From the NCBI GenBank assembly GCA_002440085.1, contig DJRM01000057.1, positions 1-8,052 on the forward strand: a DNA stretch of 8,052 nucleotides, written 5' to 3'. A program made the position numbers and the translations under genes. Shown one piece after another: positions 1 to 5,797 of this stretch; the first letter of the stretch is position 1; every line of letters begins with the position of its first letter. The notes beneath the pieces were generated by a model, which saw nothing but the letters and a program-made list of their open reading frames with translations, ran no database searches and was not told the origin of the DNA. The DNA comes from Bacteroidales bacterium UBA6360. GTDB lineage: Bacteria; Bacteroidota; Bacteroidia; Bacteroidales; UBA932.

Positions 1-78
1 AAAATACATCTCAAAATAACTGAACAAAAAATTCAAACATCTTCTTATTCGTTTGACTATGCCCCGTTTTCCTTGCAT
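1..78 (-). CDS. Possible 5' end of a leftward gene, unidentified, cut by the window edge
   Basis: Read on the minus strand from an ATG at 78-76, 26 codons stay open to the window edge. The peptide starts MQGKRGIVKRIRRCLNF and continues with an aromatic, hydrophobic stretch ending in FEMYF. The basic then hydrophobic pattern could be the start of a membrane-associated protein, but no family can be named. Support comes mainly from context: a good Bacteroidota -7 box on the minus strand (105-112) would start transcription about 20 nt upstream of this ATG. An open frame this short can arise by chance. The plus strand is also open in one frame over 1-192, so this call is tentative. Confidence 0.35.
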   Translation of the reverse strand, partial: MQGKRGIVKRIRRCLNFLFSYFEMYF

Positions 79-104
79 GGAGCAATAATTTTCCCATTCA
101 GACG

Positions 105-112
105 CAAAAATA
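105..112 (-). promoter_or_regulatory. Divergent Bacteroidota -7 promoter box (leftward)
   Basis: On the minus strand this reads TATTTTTG, matching the Bacteroidota -7 consensus TAnnTTTG. It is flanked by TTCG upstream and C downstream, a context often seen in this phylum. It sits back to back with the rightward -7 box at 126-133, with 13 bp between them, so the two promoters would share the control region. No convincing -33 TTTG was picked out. The likely transcription start is near 98. Confidence 0.45.
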
Positions 113-125
113 CGAAAGTAATTGC

Positions 126-133
126 TAACTTTG
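126..133 (+). promoter_or_regulatory. Bacteroidota -7 promoter box for the kinase/acyl-CoA synthetase genes
   Basis: TAACTTTG matches the Bacteroidota sigma-factor -7 consensus TAnnTTTG. It lies about 75 nt upstream of the kinase start at 208, which gives an untranslated leader of roughly 65-70 nt. A clean TTTG -33 box is not visible 19-21 bp upstream, so the assignment rests on the -7 box and position. Confidence 0.55.
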
Positions 134-207
134 TTCGATTATATGCACAAAAAATGCGGACTGCAAACGCAGAAATTGTGGACGACAAACGCTAAAATTA
201 GATAGAA

Positions 208-822
208 ATGCATGTAGCAATCGCCGGGAACATCGGCAGCGGAAAGACGACGCTCACCAGGATGCTGGCGGCCAAGTATGGCTGGAAACCAAGGTTTGAA
301 TCGGTGGATTATAATCCGTATCTCGCTGATTTTTACGAGGATATGGAAAGGTGGTCCTTTAATCTTCAGATATATTTCCTCAATAAAAGATTTAAGGACG
401 TCGTCGAGATTTCCAAGAGCAAGGACGTCATAATCCAGGACAGGACGATATACGAGGACGCGAGAATATTTGCCCCGAACCTTCATGGGATGGGGCTGAT
501 GTCCACTAGGGATTTCGAGAACTATTCGGATCTCTTCGATCTGATGATGTCGCTCGTCAATCCGCCTGACCTTCTGATTTATCTGCGCTCGTCGATTCCG
601 AACCTCGTCAGCCAGATTCAGAAGAGGGGACGCGAGTACGAGAAGAGCATCCGCATCGACTACATCACCGGTCTCAACGAGAGATACGAAAACTGGATCA
701 AGGACTACAAGAGCCGCCTGCTCATCCTTGACGTCGACCGTCTGAAGTTCGAGAGCAACCCGGAGGATTTCAGCGAAATTTGCGACAAGATAGACGCCGA
801 ACTTTTCGGCCTTTTCAAATAA
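208..822 (+). CDS. Deoxynucleoside kinase (dNK / deoxyadenosine-deoxyguanosine kinase family)
   Basis: A cytosolic salvage enzyme predicted to transfer a phosphate from ATP to the 5' hydroxyl of a deoxynucleoside, feeding dNTP pools. The 204-residue length is normal for the family. A Walker A P-loop, GNIGSGKTT, lies at residues 7-15. The DRTIYED motif at 78-84 is the family's DRS-type motif with Thr in place of Ser; the Asp-Arg pair helps place the substrate and the Mg-ATP. The arginine-rich LID segment RGREYE spans 140-145, followed by the usual N-E-R-Y-E-N-W-I segment. The ATG at 208 puts the P-loop at the extreme N-terminus, as in relatives, and there is no good start further upstream. The acyl-CoA synthetase gene follows after 15 nt, so the two are probably co-transcribed from the 126-133 promoter. 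Base preference (dA, dG, dC or T) cannot be read from the sequence. Confidence 0.9.
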   Translation: MHVAIAGNIGSGKTTLTRMLAAKYGWKPRFESVDYNPYLADFYEDMERWSFNLQIYFLNKRFKDVVEISKSKDVIIQDRTIYEDARIFAPNLHGMGLMSTRDFENYSDLFDLMMSLVNPPDLLIYLRSSIPNLVSQIQKRGREYEKSIRIDYITGLNERYENWIKDYKSRLLILDVDRLKFESNPEDFSEICDKIDAELFGLFK

Positions 823-837
823 TGTAAACCCCAAATT

Positions 838-2745
838 ATGGACAAAAGATTGACAATCATTGACTTTGTGGAGAAATACACCCGTCAGTTCGCCGCAAAC
901 ACCTTCCTCCGCGAGAAGGTGGACGGAGCGTGGACGGAGACTTCATTCGAGCAGACGCGCAAGGAAGCCTACCGCATAGGCGCCGGCCTGATGAAGCTCG
1001 GACTTCAGAAGGGCGACAAGGTTTCGCTCCTTTCCGAGGGACGCAACCTCTGGCCGATTACCGAGATGGGCATTCTCTACGCCGGGGCCGTGAACGTCCC
1101 TCTGTCGATAAAGCTTGAGGAAAGCAACGACCTCATTTTCAGAATACGTCATTCGGATTCGAAATATGTCATCGTGTCGGCGTCGCAGCTTCCTAAGGTG
1201 CGCAGGATTATCGGTGACTGCGAGGGCGTTGAGAAGGTCATCGTGCTGGACCCTCTTGAGGAATACGGACCTAAGGAAATGTGCATCACGGAGATACAGA
1301 AGATGGGAGACGAGTTTCTCGCCTCCTCGCCGGAAGAGTTTGTGACCCGCTACAAGTCCGTCGGGCCGGACGACTACGCGAACATCAGCTACACCTCCGG
1401 AACCACCGCCGACCCTAAGGGAATCCTCCTCACTCATCGTAACTACACCGCCAACGTAGAGCAGGCACACTCCGTCATCGGCATAAACCCAGATGATGTC
1501 ATGCTCATCATCCTTCCGCTCGACCACTGCTTTGCGCACGTTGCGGGATTCTACACCATGATGTCCTTCGGCGCGTCAATCGCCACGGTTCCGCAGGGCC
1601 GCACCCCTATGGAGTCGCTCAGAAACATTCCTATTGCAATCAAGGAGACCCGTCCGGCCGTGATGCTTTCCGTTCCGGCGCTTTCCAAGAACTTCAAGAA
1701 GGCCATCGAGGCCGGAGTCAAGGCCAAGGGACCTAAGGTTCAGAAACTCTTCGACTTCGCGGTTCGCAATGCCATAGCATATAATAAGGAAGGCTATAAC
1801 AAGGGCGGCAAGGACTTCTGGAGATGGCCGCTCGTCAAGCTCTTCGACAAGATTCTCTTCAAGAGCGTGCGCGAGAGCGCTTTCGGCAATAGGATGCGGT
1901 TCTTCGTTGGCGGAGGGGCACTTCTTGGAATCGACCTGCAGAAATTCTACTATGCAATCGGAGTTCCTATCTATCAGGGATATGGCCTTTCAGAGGCTAC
2001 CCCGATCATTTCGGCCAATTCTGCGGAGCACCACATCTTGGGCTCTTCCGGAATGGTCGTCCGTCCGATGGAAATCAAGATCTGCGACAGCGAGGGCAAT
2101 GCGCTCCCTTACGGGCAGAAGGGCGAGATCGTCATAAAGGGCGAGAACGTCATGGCCGGTTATTGGAAGAATCCGAAGGCAACGGCGGAGACCGTCGTCG
2201 ACGGATGGCTTCACACGGGAGACATGGGATATATGCTCGATGACACCTACCTTTATGTGACAGGCCGCTTCAAGTCCCTTCTCATCAGCTCCGACGGCGA
2301 GAAATACTCTCCGGAGGGAATCGAGGAGGCTCTCGTGGCAAACTCCAAGTACATTTCCCAGGTCGTTCTCCACGACAACCAGGATCCTTATGTGATTCTC
2401 CTCATGGTTCCTAACAAGGAGGCCCTCAAGGAGTACATGAAGAAGGAGCATCCGGAGGTCGAGGTGGATTCCGAGGCCGGAAAGAGGATGCAGCTTGAGA
2501 AGATTCAGTCCGAGGTGGATCAGTACCGCGCCGGCGGCGAGTTCGCAGGACTTTTCCCTGAAAGGTGGCTTCCTACGGCTGTCTGCGTGCTTCCGGAGCC
2601 GTTCACCGAGCAGAACCACATGGTCAACTCGACGATGAAGATCGTGCGCGGAAAGGTGGAGCAGGCATACGAGGACAGGATGAAGTTCGCCTACACCGCC
2701 GAAGGCAAGAATATTATAAACGAACAGAATATGGCTTCGCTTTAG
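838..2745 (+). CDS. Long-chain fatty acid-CoA ligase, AMP-forming (acyl-CoA synthetase)
   Basis: Predicted to activate a fatty acid with ATP to an acyl-AMP and then transfer it to CoA. It belongs to the ANL (AMP-binding) superfamily and, at 635 residues, is close to the 600-residue FACL norm. The phosphate-binding loop YTSGTTADPKG is at 185-195, GYGLSEATP starts at 381, and WLHTGD at 457-462 contains the ribose-binding Asp462. The hinge region GRFKSLLISSDGEKYSP follows at 476-492. The likely adenylation lysine is Lys601 in STMKIVRGK near the C-terminus. There is no signal peptide, so it acts in the cytosol or at the inner membrane face. In the hinge, the usual glycine before Gly-Glu is Asp486 (SSDGEK instead of GGE). 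I think this is a Bacteroidota subgroup trait and not damage. The deoxynucleoside kinase lies 15 nt upstream. The structured repeat begins at the base after the TAG stop. Chain-length preference is unknown. Confidence 0.92.
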   Translation: MDKRLTIIDFVEKYTRQFAANTFLREKVDGAWTETSFEQTRKEAYRIGAGLMKLGLQKGDKVSLLSEGRNLWPITEMGILYAGAVNVPLSIKLEESNDLIFRIRHSDSKYVIVSASQLPKVRRIIGDCEGVEKVIVLDPLEEYGPKEMCITEIQKMGDEFLASSPEEFVTRYKSVGPDDYANISYTSGTTADPKGILLTHRNYTANVEQAHSVIGINPDDVMLIILPLDHCFAHVAGFYTMMSFGASIATVPQGRTPMESLRNIPIAIKETRPAVMLSVPALSKNFKKAIEAGVKAKGPKVQKLFDFAVRNAIAYNKEGYNKGGKDFWRWPLVKLFDKILFKSVRESAFGNRMRFFVGGGALLGIDLQKFYYAIGVPIYQGYGLSEATPIISANSAEHHILGSSGMVVRPMEIKICDSEGNALPYGQKGEIVIKGENVMAGYWKNPKATAETVVDGWLHTGDMGYMLDDTYLYVTGRFKSLLISSDGEKYSPEGIEEALVANSKYISQVVLHDNQDPYVILLMVPNKEALKEYMKKEHPEVEVDSEAGKRMQLEKIQSEVDQYRAGGEFAGLFPERWLPTAVCVLPEPFTEQNHMVNSTMKIVRGKVEQAYEDRMKFAYTAEGKNIINEQNMASL

Positions 2746-2872
2746 CGGGGCGAAGAAAAGGCGGTCTGCAGCGTTCCTTATCTTGACAAAATCCTCACAA
2801 CCATAAGGTTGCTGCGGTATTTGTCTTTTTAATGAGCACCTTGCATCCCATCCTTTTCTCCATCCCCTCTCT
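2746..2872 (+). repeat. Structured interspersed repeat, copy A (partner at 7901-8023)
   Basis: About 127 bp, starting at the base after the acyl-CoA synthetase stop codon. It aligns along its whole length with 7901-8023. The shared blocks include CGGGGCGAAGAAAA, GCGGTCTGC, ATCCTCACAACCAT, AGGTTGCTGCGGT and CCTTGCATCCCAT. By hand it folds as nested stems: outer arms 2752-2761 with 2852-2861 (one A-C mismatch), middle 2777-2781 with 2832-2836, inner GACAAA 2785-2790 with TTTGTC 2820-2825, and an apical hairpin CAACC-ATAA-GGTTG at 2798-2811. Several pairs differ from copy B in both partners at once, which keeps the pairing. It could be a 3'UTR or RNA element, a REP- or MITE-like palindromic repeat, or a leaky terminator. 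The active strand is not certain. I do not recognise the family. Confidence 0.85.
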
Positions 2873-2891
2873 TGTTGAGGCTTTTCATATA

Positions 2892-2935
2892 TTTCTTGAA
2901 GGTTTCTTGAAGGTTTCTTGAAGGTTTCTTGAAGG
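2892..2935 (+). repeat. Four perfect tandem copies of an 11-bp unit (TTTCTTGAAGG)
   Basis: The unit TTTCTTGAAGG occurs four times without a mismatch at 2892-2902, 2903-2913, 2914-2924 and 2925-2935. The array ends 36 bp before the transporter start codon, so it lies where a promoter or operator would be. Eleven bp is about one helical turn, so repeated TTC-TT-GAA cores would face the same side of the DNA. The array could be a multi-site operator or a slippage-prone tract that changes spacing. No function is proven. Confidence 0.95.
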
Positions 2936-2971
2936 GAATATTTTTATAAACAAATTAAAATTAATAATCAG
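2936..2971 (+). promoter_or_regulatory. AT-rich leader and possible promoter of the sugar transporter gene
   Basis: This short stretch between the tandem repeats and the transporter ATG is nearly all A and T. TATTTTTA at 2939-2946 is the nearest match to the Bacteroidota -7 box TAnnTTTG but lacks the final G. If it is used, the -33 region would fall inside the 11-bp repeats. There is no Shine-Dalgarno sequence before the ATG, which is usual for this phylum. Confidence 0.3.
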
Positions 2972-4264
2972 ATGAGTAAAAAAAACAGTAACGTGCTGGC
3001 GATTGCAATCATGTTTTTCCTCTTCGGAATGATTTCTTTCGTCACTGGTCTTCAGAACCCGATGGGTGTCATTGTGAAGGCACAGTTCGGAGCCTCCAAC
3101 TTCATGTCGCAGCTCGGTAATGCCGCGAATTTCATAGCTTATGCCTTCCTCGGACTTCCCGCAGGCATCATCCTGAAGAAGAAAGGTTACAAGTTCACTG
3201 CCCTTGCGGCCGTTGCCGTGGGCTTTATCGGGGTGACTGTCTCATGGCTTTCGGGTGTTGTGGAAAGCTTTGGGGTGTACCTCGCCGGTGCATTCATCTC
3301 CGGTTTCTCGATGTGTATGCTCAACACCGTTGTCAATCCGATGCTCAACACGCTCGGCGGCGGCGGAAACAAGGGCAACCAGCTCATTCAGCTCGGCGGA
3401 TCTGTGAACTCTCTTTGCGCCACCATCGTGCCTGTGCTTGTAGGTTATCTTATCGGGGATGCTTCTCAGGCGACCATTTCAAATGCAAACCCTGCGCTTT
3501 TCATAGCTATGGGAGTCTTCGCCCTTGCATTCCTCATTATCTTCTTCTCGGCTATTCCTGAGCCTGAACTTGAGCACAAGGCTGCTTATGACGAGGAAAA
3601 CGAGCCAATGACAGTGTCTCTTAAGCATCTGTTTTCACAGCCTCACTTCGTTTTCGGCATAATCGCCATCTTCATCTATGTAGGTGTCGAGGTTGGCATC
3701 CCTAACTTCGTTAACCTCTATCTTACAACAGATTACGTGCTTCCTGGTACCGTTGAGCATGTCTCGGCTGCCGTTGCCGGAACAATCGTCGGAATCTATT
3801 GGCTGCTCATGCTTTGCGGCCGTCTTATCGGTGGCGCCATCGGTGGCAAGGTTTCCAGCCGCGCGATGATGATTTCTGTTTCCAGCCTTGCGCTTGTGCT
3901 TCTTCTCCTCGGAATGTTCCTTCCGGCAACTCTCGTGAAGTTCCCTACCGTCACTTCCGAACTTAAGTTCGCTCTTGCCGACGTTCCTCTTAATGTGGTA
4001 TTCTTCATCCTCTGCGGTCTGTGCACATCGGTAATGTGGGGTTCTATTTTCAATCTTGCAGTCGAGGGACTCGGAAAATATACTTCCCTTGCGTCCGGAG
4101 TGTTCATGATGCTCGTCTGTGGTGGCGGTATTCTTCCTCTTATACAGGGCGCAGTTGCCGATGCAAGTTCAATCATGACCGGATATTGGGTTGTGATAGC
4201 CGGTGTCGCTTATATGCTTCTGTTTGCGTTGTTCCTTTCCAGGCCTAAAGTGGCGACAAAATAA
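2972..4264 (+). CDS. MFS sugar transporter, FHS (FucP/GluP-like) family, probable hexose:H+ symporter
   Basis: An inner-membrane importer of 430 residues with about 12 predicted helices. These are roughly residues 8-28, 45-70, 75-98, 100-122, 140-165 and 173-195, then a charged central cytoplasmic loop at about 196-222, then helices near 223-247, 263-287, 294-316, 335-357, 365-390 and 398-424. The N-terminal half shows FHS-like segments: the short basic head, FFLFGMISFVTGLQNP in helix 1, NFIAYAFLGLPAGIILKKKGYK between helices 2 and 3, and NTVVNPMLNTLGG after helix 4. The second half carries GVEVGIPNF. Relatives carry glucose, galactose, fucose or similar sugars with protons, and which sugar is used here is unknown. 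The ROK kinase starts 20 nt downstream, which supports uptake followed by phosphorylation. Control may involve the 11-bp tandem repeats just upstream. Confidence 0.88.
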   Translation: MSKKNSNVLAIAIMFFLFGMISFVTGLQNPMGVIVKAQFGASNFMSQLGNAANFIAYAFLGLPAGIILKKKGYKFTALAAVAVGFIGVTVSWLSGVVESFGVYLAGAFISGFSMCMLNTVVNPMLNTLGGGGNKGNQLIQLGGSVNSLCATIVPVLVGYLIGDASQATISNANPALFIAMGVFALAFLIIFFSAIPEPELEHKAAYDEENEPMTVSLKHLFSQPHFVFGIIAIFIYVGVEVGIPNFVNLYLTTDYVLPGTVEHVSAAVAGTIVGIYWLLMLCGRLIGGAIGGKVSSRAMMISVSSLALVLLLLGMFLPATLVKFPTVTSELKFALADVPLNVVFFILCGLCTSVMWGSIFNLAVEGLGKYTSLASGVFMMLVCGGGILPLIQGAVADASSIMTGYWVVIAGVAYMLLFALFLSRPKVATK

Positions 4265-4284
4265 TTAACTAAGATATTATTGCA

Positions 4285-5265
4285 ATGGAAGATATGACAA
4301 AGTCAATAGACAAGCAGTATGTCGTCGGCATTGATGTCGGCGGACAGACAACCAAGATTGGGGTTGTGGATGCACGCGGACAGGTTCTCGCGCAGACAGT
4401 CATCCGTTCTGACAACTATGAGGATGCTGATCCTTACCTTGATGAGGTCGCGGCCGCAATCCGTAAGGTCATCTCCGAGGCCGGCGTCGAGGGACAGGTT
4501 CGCGGAATCGGAATCGGTGCCCCTAACGGGAACTACTACACGGGCATGGTGGAGATGGCTCCTAACGTAGTCTGGGCGAAAGCCAAGGCTGTCCCTGTGG
4601 CTGAGATGCTTACCGAAAAAATGGGCGGGATTCCCGTGGCTCTCACAAACGACGCCAATGCGGCGGCTGTGGGCGAGATGACCTACGGCGCGGCACGCGG
4701 GATGAAGAATTTCATCATGATTACTCTCGGAACGGGCGTAGGCAGCGGCATTGTCATCAACGGCGAGGTTGTCTATGGGCACGACGGATTCGCCGGTGAG
4801 CTCGGTCACGTGCGGGTTGTCCGCAACAACGGGCGTCTCTGCGGGTGCGGAAGGACCGGCTGCCTTGAGGCTTATTGCTCGGCAATTGGCGTGGCGCGCA
4901 CGGCCCGCGAGTGGCTTGACATGTCTGACGAGCCGTCATTGCTCCGGGGCATTGACAACATCAGTTCCAAGGATGTCTATGAAGCTGCAAAAGAAGGCGA
5001 CGAACTCGCCCTGCGCGTGTTCCAATACACCGGCCATATGCTCGGCAATGCGTTCGCCGACTTCATCGCGTTCAGCGCCCCTGAGGCAATCGTCCTCTTC
5101 GGCGGACTTGCGCGCAGCAAGGAGTTCCTCACGGAGCCTATTCTTGAGGCAATGAACGGCAATGTCCTCTCCATCTGGAAGGACAAGGTGAAGCTCGTCT
5201 ATTCTTCCCTCAAGGAGTCCGACGCTGCCATACTCGGTGCCTCCGCATTGGCGTGGGAGTTGTAG
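4285..5265 (+). CDS. ROK-family sugar kinase, probable glucokinase
   Basis: Predicted to phosphorylate a hexose, most likely glucose, in the cytosol using ATP, trapping the sugar brought in by the adjacent transporter. The length of 326 residues is typical for ROK kinases without a DNA-binding domain, and no N-terminal HTH is present, so this is an enzyme and not a ROK repressor. The ATP phosphate-binding segment D-V-G-G-Q-T-T-K is at 17-24. The catalytic Asp123 lies in TNDANAA, ExGH is at 172-175, and the zinc site CGCGRTGCLEAYCS supplies Cys186, Cys188 and Cys193 with His175. The start at 4285 is 20 nt after the transporter stop; a second ATG at 4294 would only remove three residues. The strong hairpin at 5305-5337 ends the unit. 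N-acetylmannosamine, fructose or allose kinase activity cannot be excluded. Confidence 0.9.
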   Translation: MEDMTKSIDKQYVVGIDVGGQTTKIGVVDARGQVLAQTVIRSDNYEDADPYLDEVAAAIRKVISEAGVEGQVRGIGIGAPNGNYYTGMVEMAPNVVWAKAKAVPVAEMLTEKMGGIPVALTNDANAAAVGEMTYGAARGMKNFIMITLGTGVGSGIVINGEVVYGHDGFAGELGHVRVVRNNGRLCGCGRTGCLEAYCSAIGVARTAREWLDMSDEPSLLRGIDNISSKDVYEAAKEGDELALRVFQYTGHMLGNAFADFIAFSAPEAIVLFGGLARSKEFLTEPILEAMNGNVLSIWKDKVKLVYSSLKESDAAILGASALAWEL

Positions 5266-5304
5266 AATCGCATCTTCGACGTTTTTCGCGCTAAATTATA
5301 GACA

Positions 5305-5346
5305 AATCGCCAAGGCCGGCAATCGGCTTTGGCGATTGTTGTGTTT
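5305..5346 (+). terminator. Rho-independent terminator after the sugar kinase
   Basis: A 14-bp stem pairs 5305-5318 with 5324-5337. It is perfect except for one G-T wobble, closed by a 5-nt loop GCAAT, and followed by the T-rich tract GTTGTGTTTT. It lies 40 nt after the kinase stop codon. It closes the transporter/kinase operon and insulates the downstream regulator/peptidase unit. The stem is nearly symmetric, but the following T tract marks the rightward direction. Confidence 0.88.
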
Positions 5347-5360
5347 TAAGAAATACTCGT

Positions 5361-5382
5361 ATTCTACAGCCATTAGTAGAAT
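5361..5382. promoter_or_regulatory. 22-bp dyad, possible operator upstream of the HTH gene
   Basis: ATTCTAC at 5361-5367 and GTAGAAT at 5376-5382 form a perfect 7-bp inverted repeat separated by 8 bp. The half-site centres are 15 bp apart. It lies about 75 bp upstream of the promoter box at 5459 and after the terminator tract. It may bind a dimeric regulator, possibly the HTH protein encoded next, but no second copy was found in the window. A chance or weak RNA hairpin is the alternative. Confidence 0.45.
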
Positions 5383-5437
5383 TGAACAAATCCGGCACGG
5401 ATGAGGAAAATTCCTTCAGATTATACAGAATACTGTC

Positions 5438-5466
5438 TTGTGAGCCGAATTTATTTGCTACTTTTG
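5438..5466 (+). promoter_or_regulatory. Bacteroidota promoter for the HTH regulator and M3 peptidase
   Basis: TACTTTTG at 5459-5466 matches TAnnTTTG exactly. A TTG at 5438-5440 stands 18 bp upstream and fits the -33 element. Transcription would start near 5473, giving a leader of about 29 nt to the ATG at 5502. It is the best-formed promoter in the window and would drive both following genes. Confidence 0.65.
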
Positions 5467-5501
5467 CGGTATGATTGTGTGCGTTCGCCTCAATCAATAG
5501 T

Positions 5502-5789
5502 ATGCTTTATTCTTTGTGTTCTGAACCAATTGAGTCGGTTATGGCGCAGCTTGCGGAGTCATTTCGGAAACGGTGTCTGGAAAAAGGACTGTCGCGTAAG
5601 GCTGTGGCCGGACAGTCGGGAGTCCCTGTTACGACAATAGCAAGATTCGAGGCGGAGCATAGGATTTCACTGGCGTCATACGCTGCGCTCTGCAAGGCTT
5701 TCGTCGAGATGGAAATACATGTTCCGAAGTCAAAATGTTGCGAAATCATTGACGAGGTTCGTGAGACTATAGAGGATATTATAAAATAG
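5502..5789 (+). CDS. Small helix-turn-helix protein, HipB/XRE-like
   Basis: A 95-residue protein with one HTH domain at about residues 14-66. The core SRKAVAGQSGVPVTTIARFE fits the second and recognition helices of the XRE/lambda-Cro class, and the following HRISLASYAALCKAF resembles the end of HipB-type domains. The last 25 residues are acidic and probably helical. I chose the ATG at 5502 because it is the first ATG after the predicted transcription start near 5473. A TTG at 5477-5475 side of the frame (start 5475) would overlap that start point too closely, and ATG 5541 would give a minimal 82-residue form. It most likely binds DNA as a dimer and may regulate its own promoter. HipB-type proteins usually sit next to a HipA-type kinase. 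None is here; the M3 peptidase follows after 8 nt. Its target is unknown. Confidence 0.78.
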   Translation: MLYSLCSEPIESVMAQLAESFRKRCLEKGLSRKAVAGQSGVPVTTIARFEAEHRISLASYAALCKAFVEMEIHVPKSKCCEIIDEVRETIEDIIK

Positions 5790-5797
5790 TTAATACA

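Noticed and set aside
1..195. Plus-strand frame open for 64 codons from the window edge to TAA at 193-195
   Set aside because: The region is AT-rich, contains two good promoter boxes, and the translation has no recognisable character. A promoter region is the better explanation, though a truncated gene end cannot be fully excluded.
139..834. 231-codon minus-strand open frame opposite the deoxynucleoside kinase
   Set aside because: It mirrors a gene with clear family motifs. The antisense translation shows no domain, and long antisense frames are common in this codon usage.
838..2745. SSDGEK in the acyl-CoA synthetase hinge as a disabling mutation
   Set aside because: The ribose-binding Asp462, the P-loop and Lys601 are intact, and the substitution is next to the conserved Gly-Glu pair without removing it. 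A subgroup variant is more likely than loss of function.
2866..2880. CCTC...GAGG hairpin followed by CTTTTC as a terminator of the acyl-CoA synthetase gene
   Set aside because: The stem is only 4 bp with a 7-nt loop and the T tract is short. It is too weak to call beside the much larger structured repeat.
5401..5640. 79-codon plus-strand frame from ATG 5401
   Set aside because: It spans the promoter at 5438-5466 and then overlaps the HTH gene in another frame. The HTH reading has a recognisable domain and this one has none.
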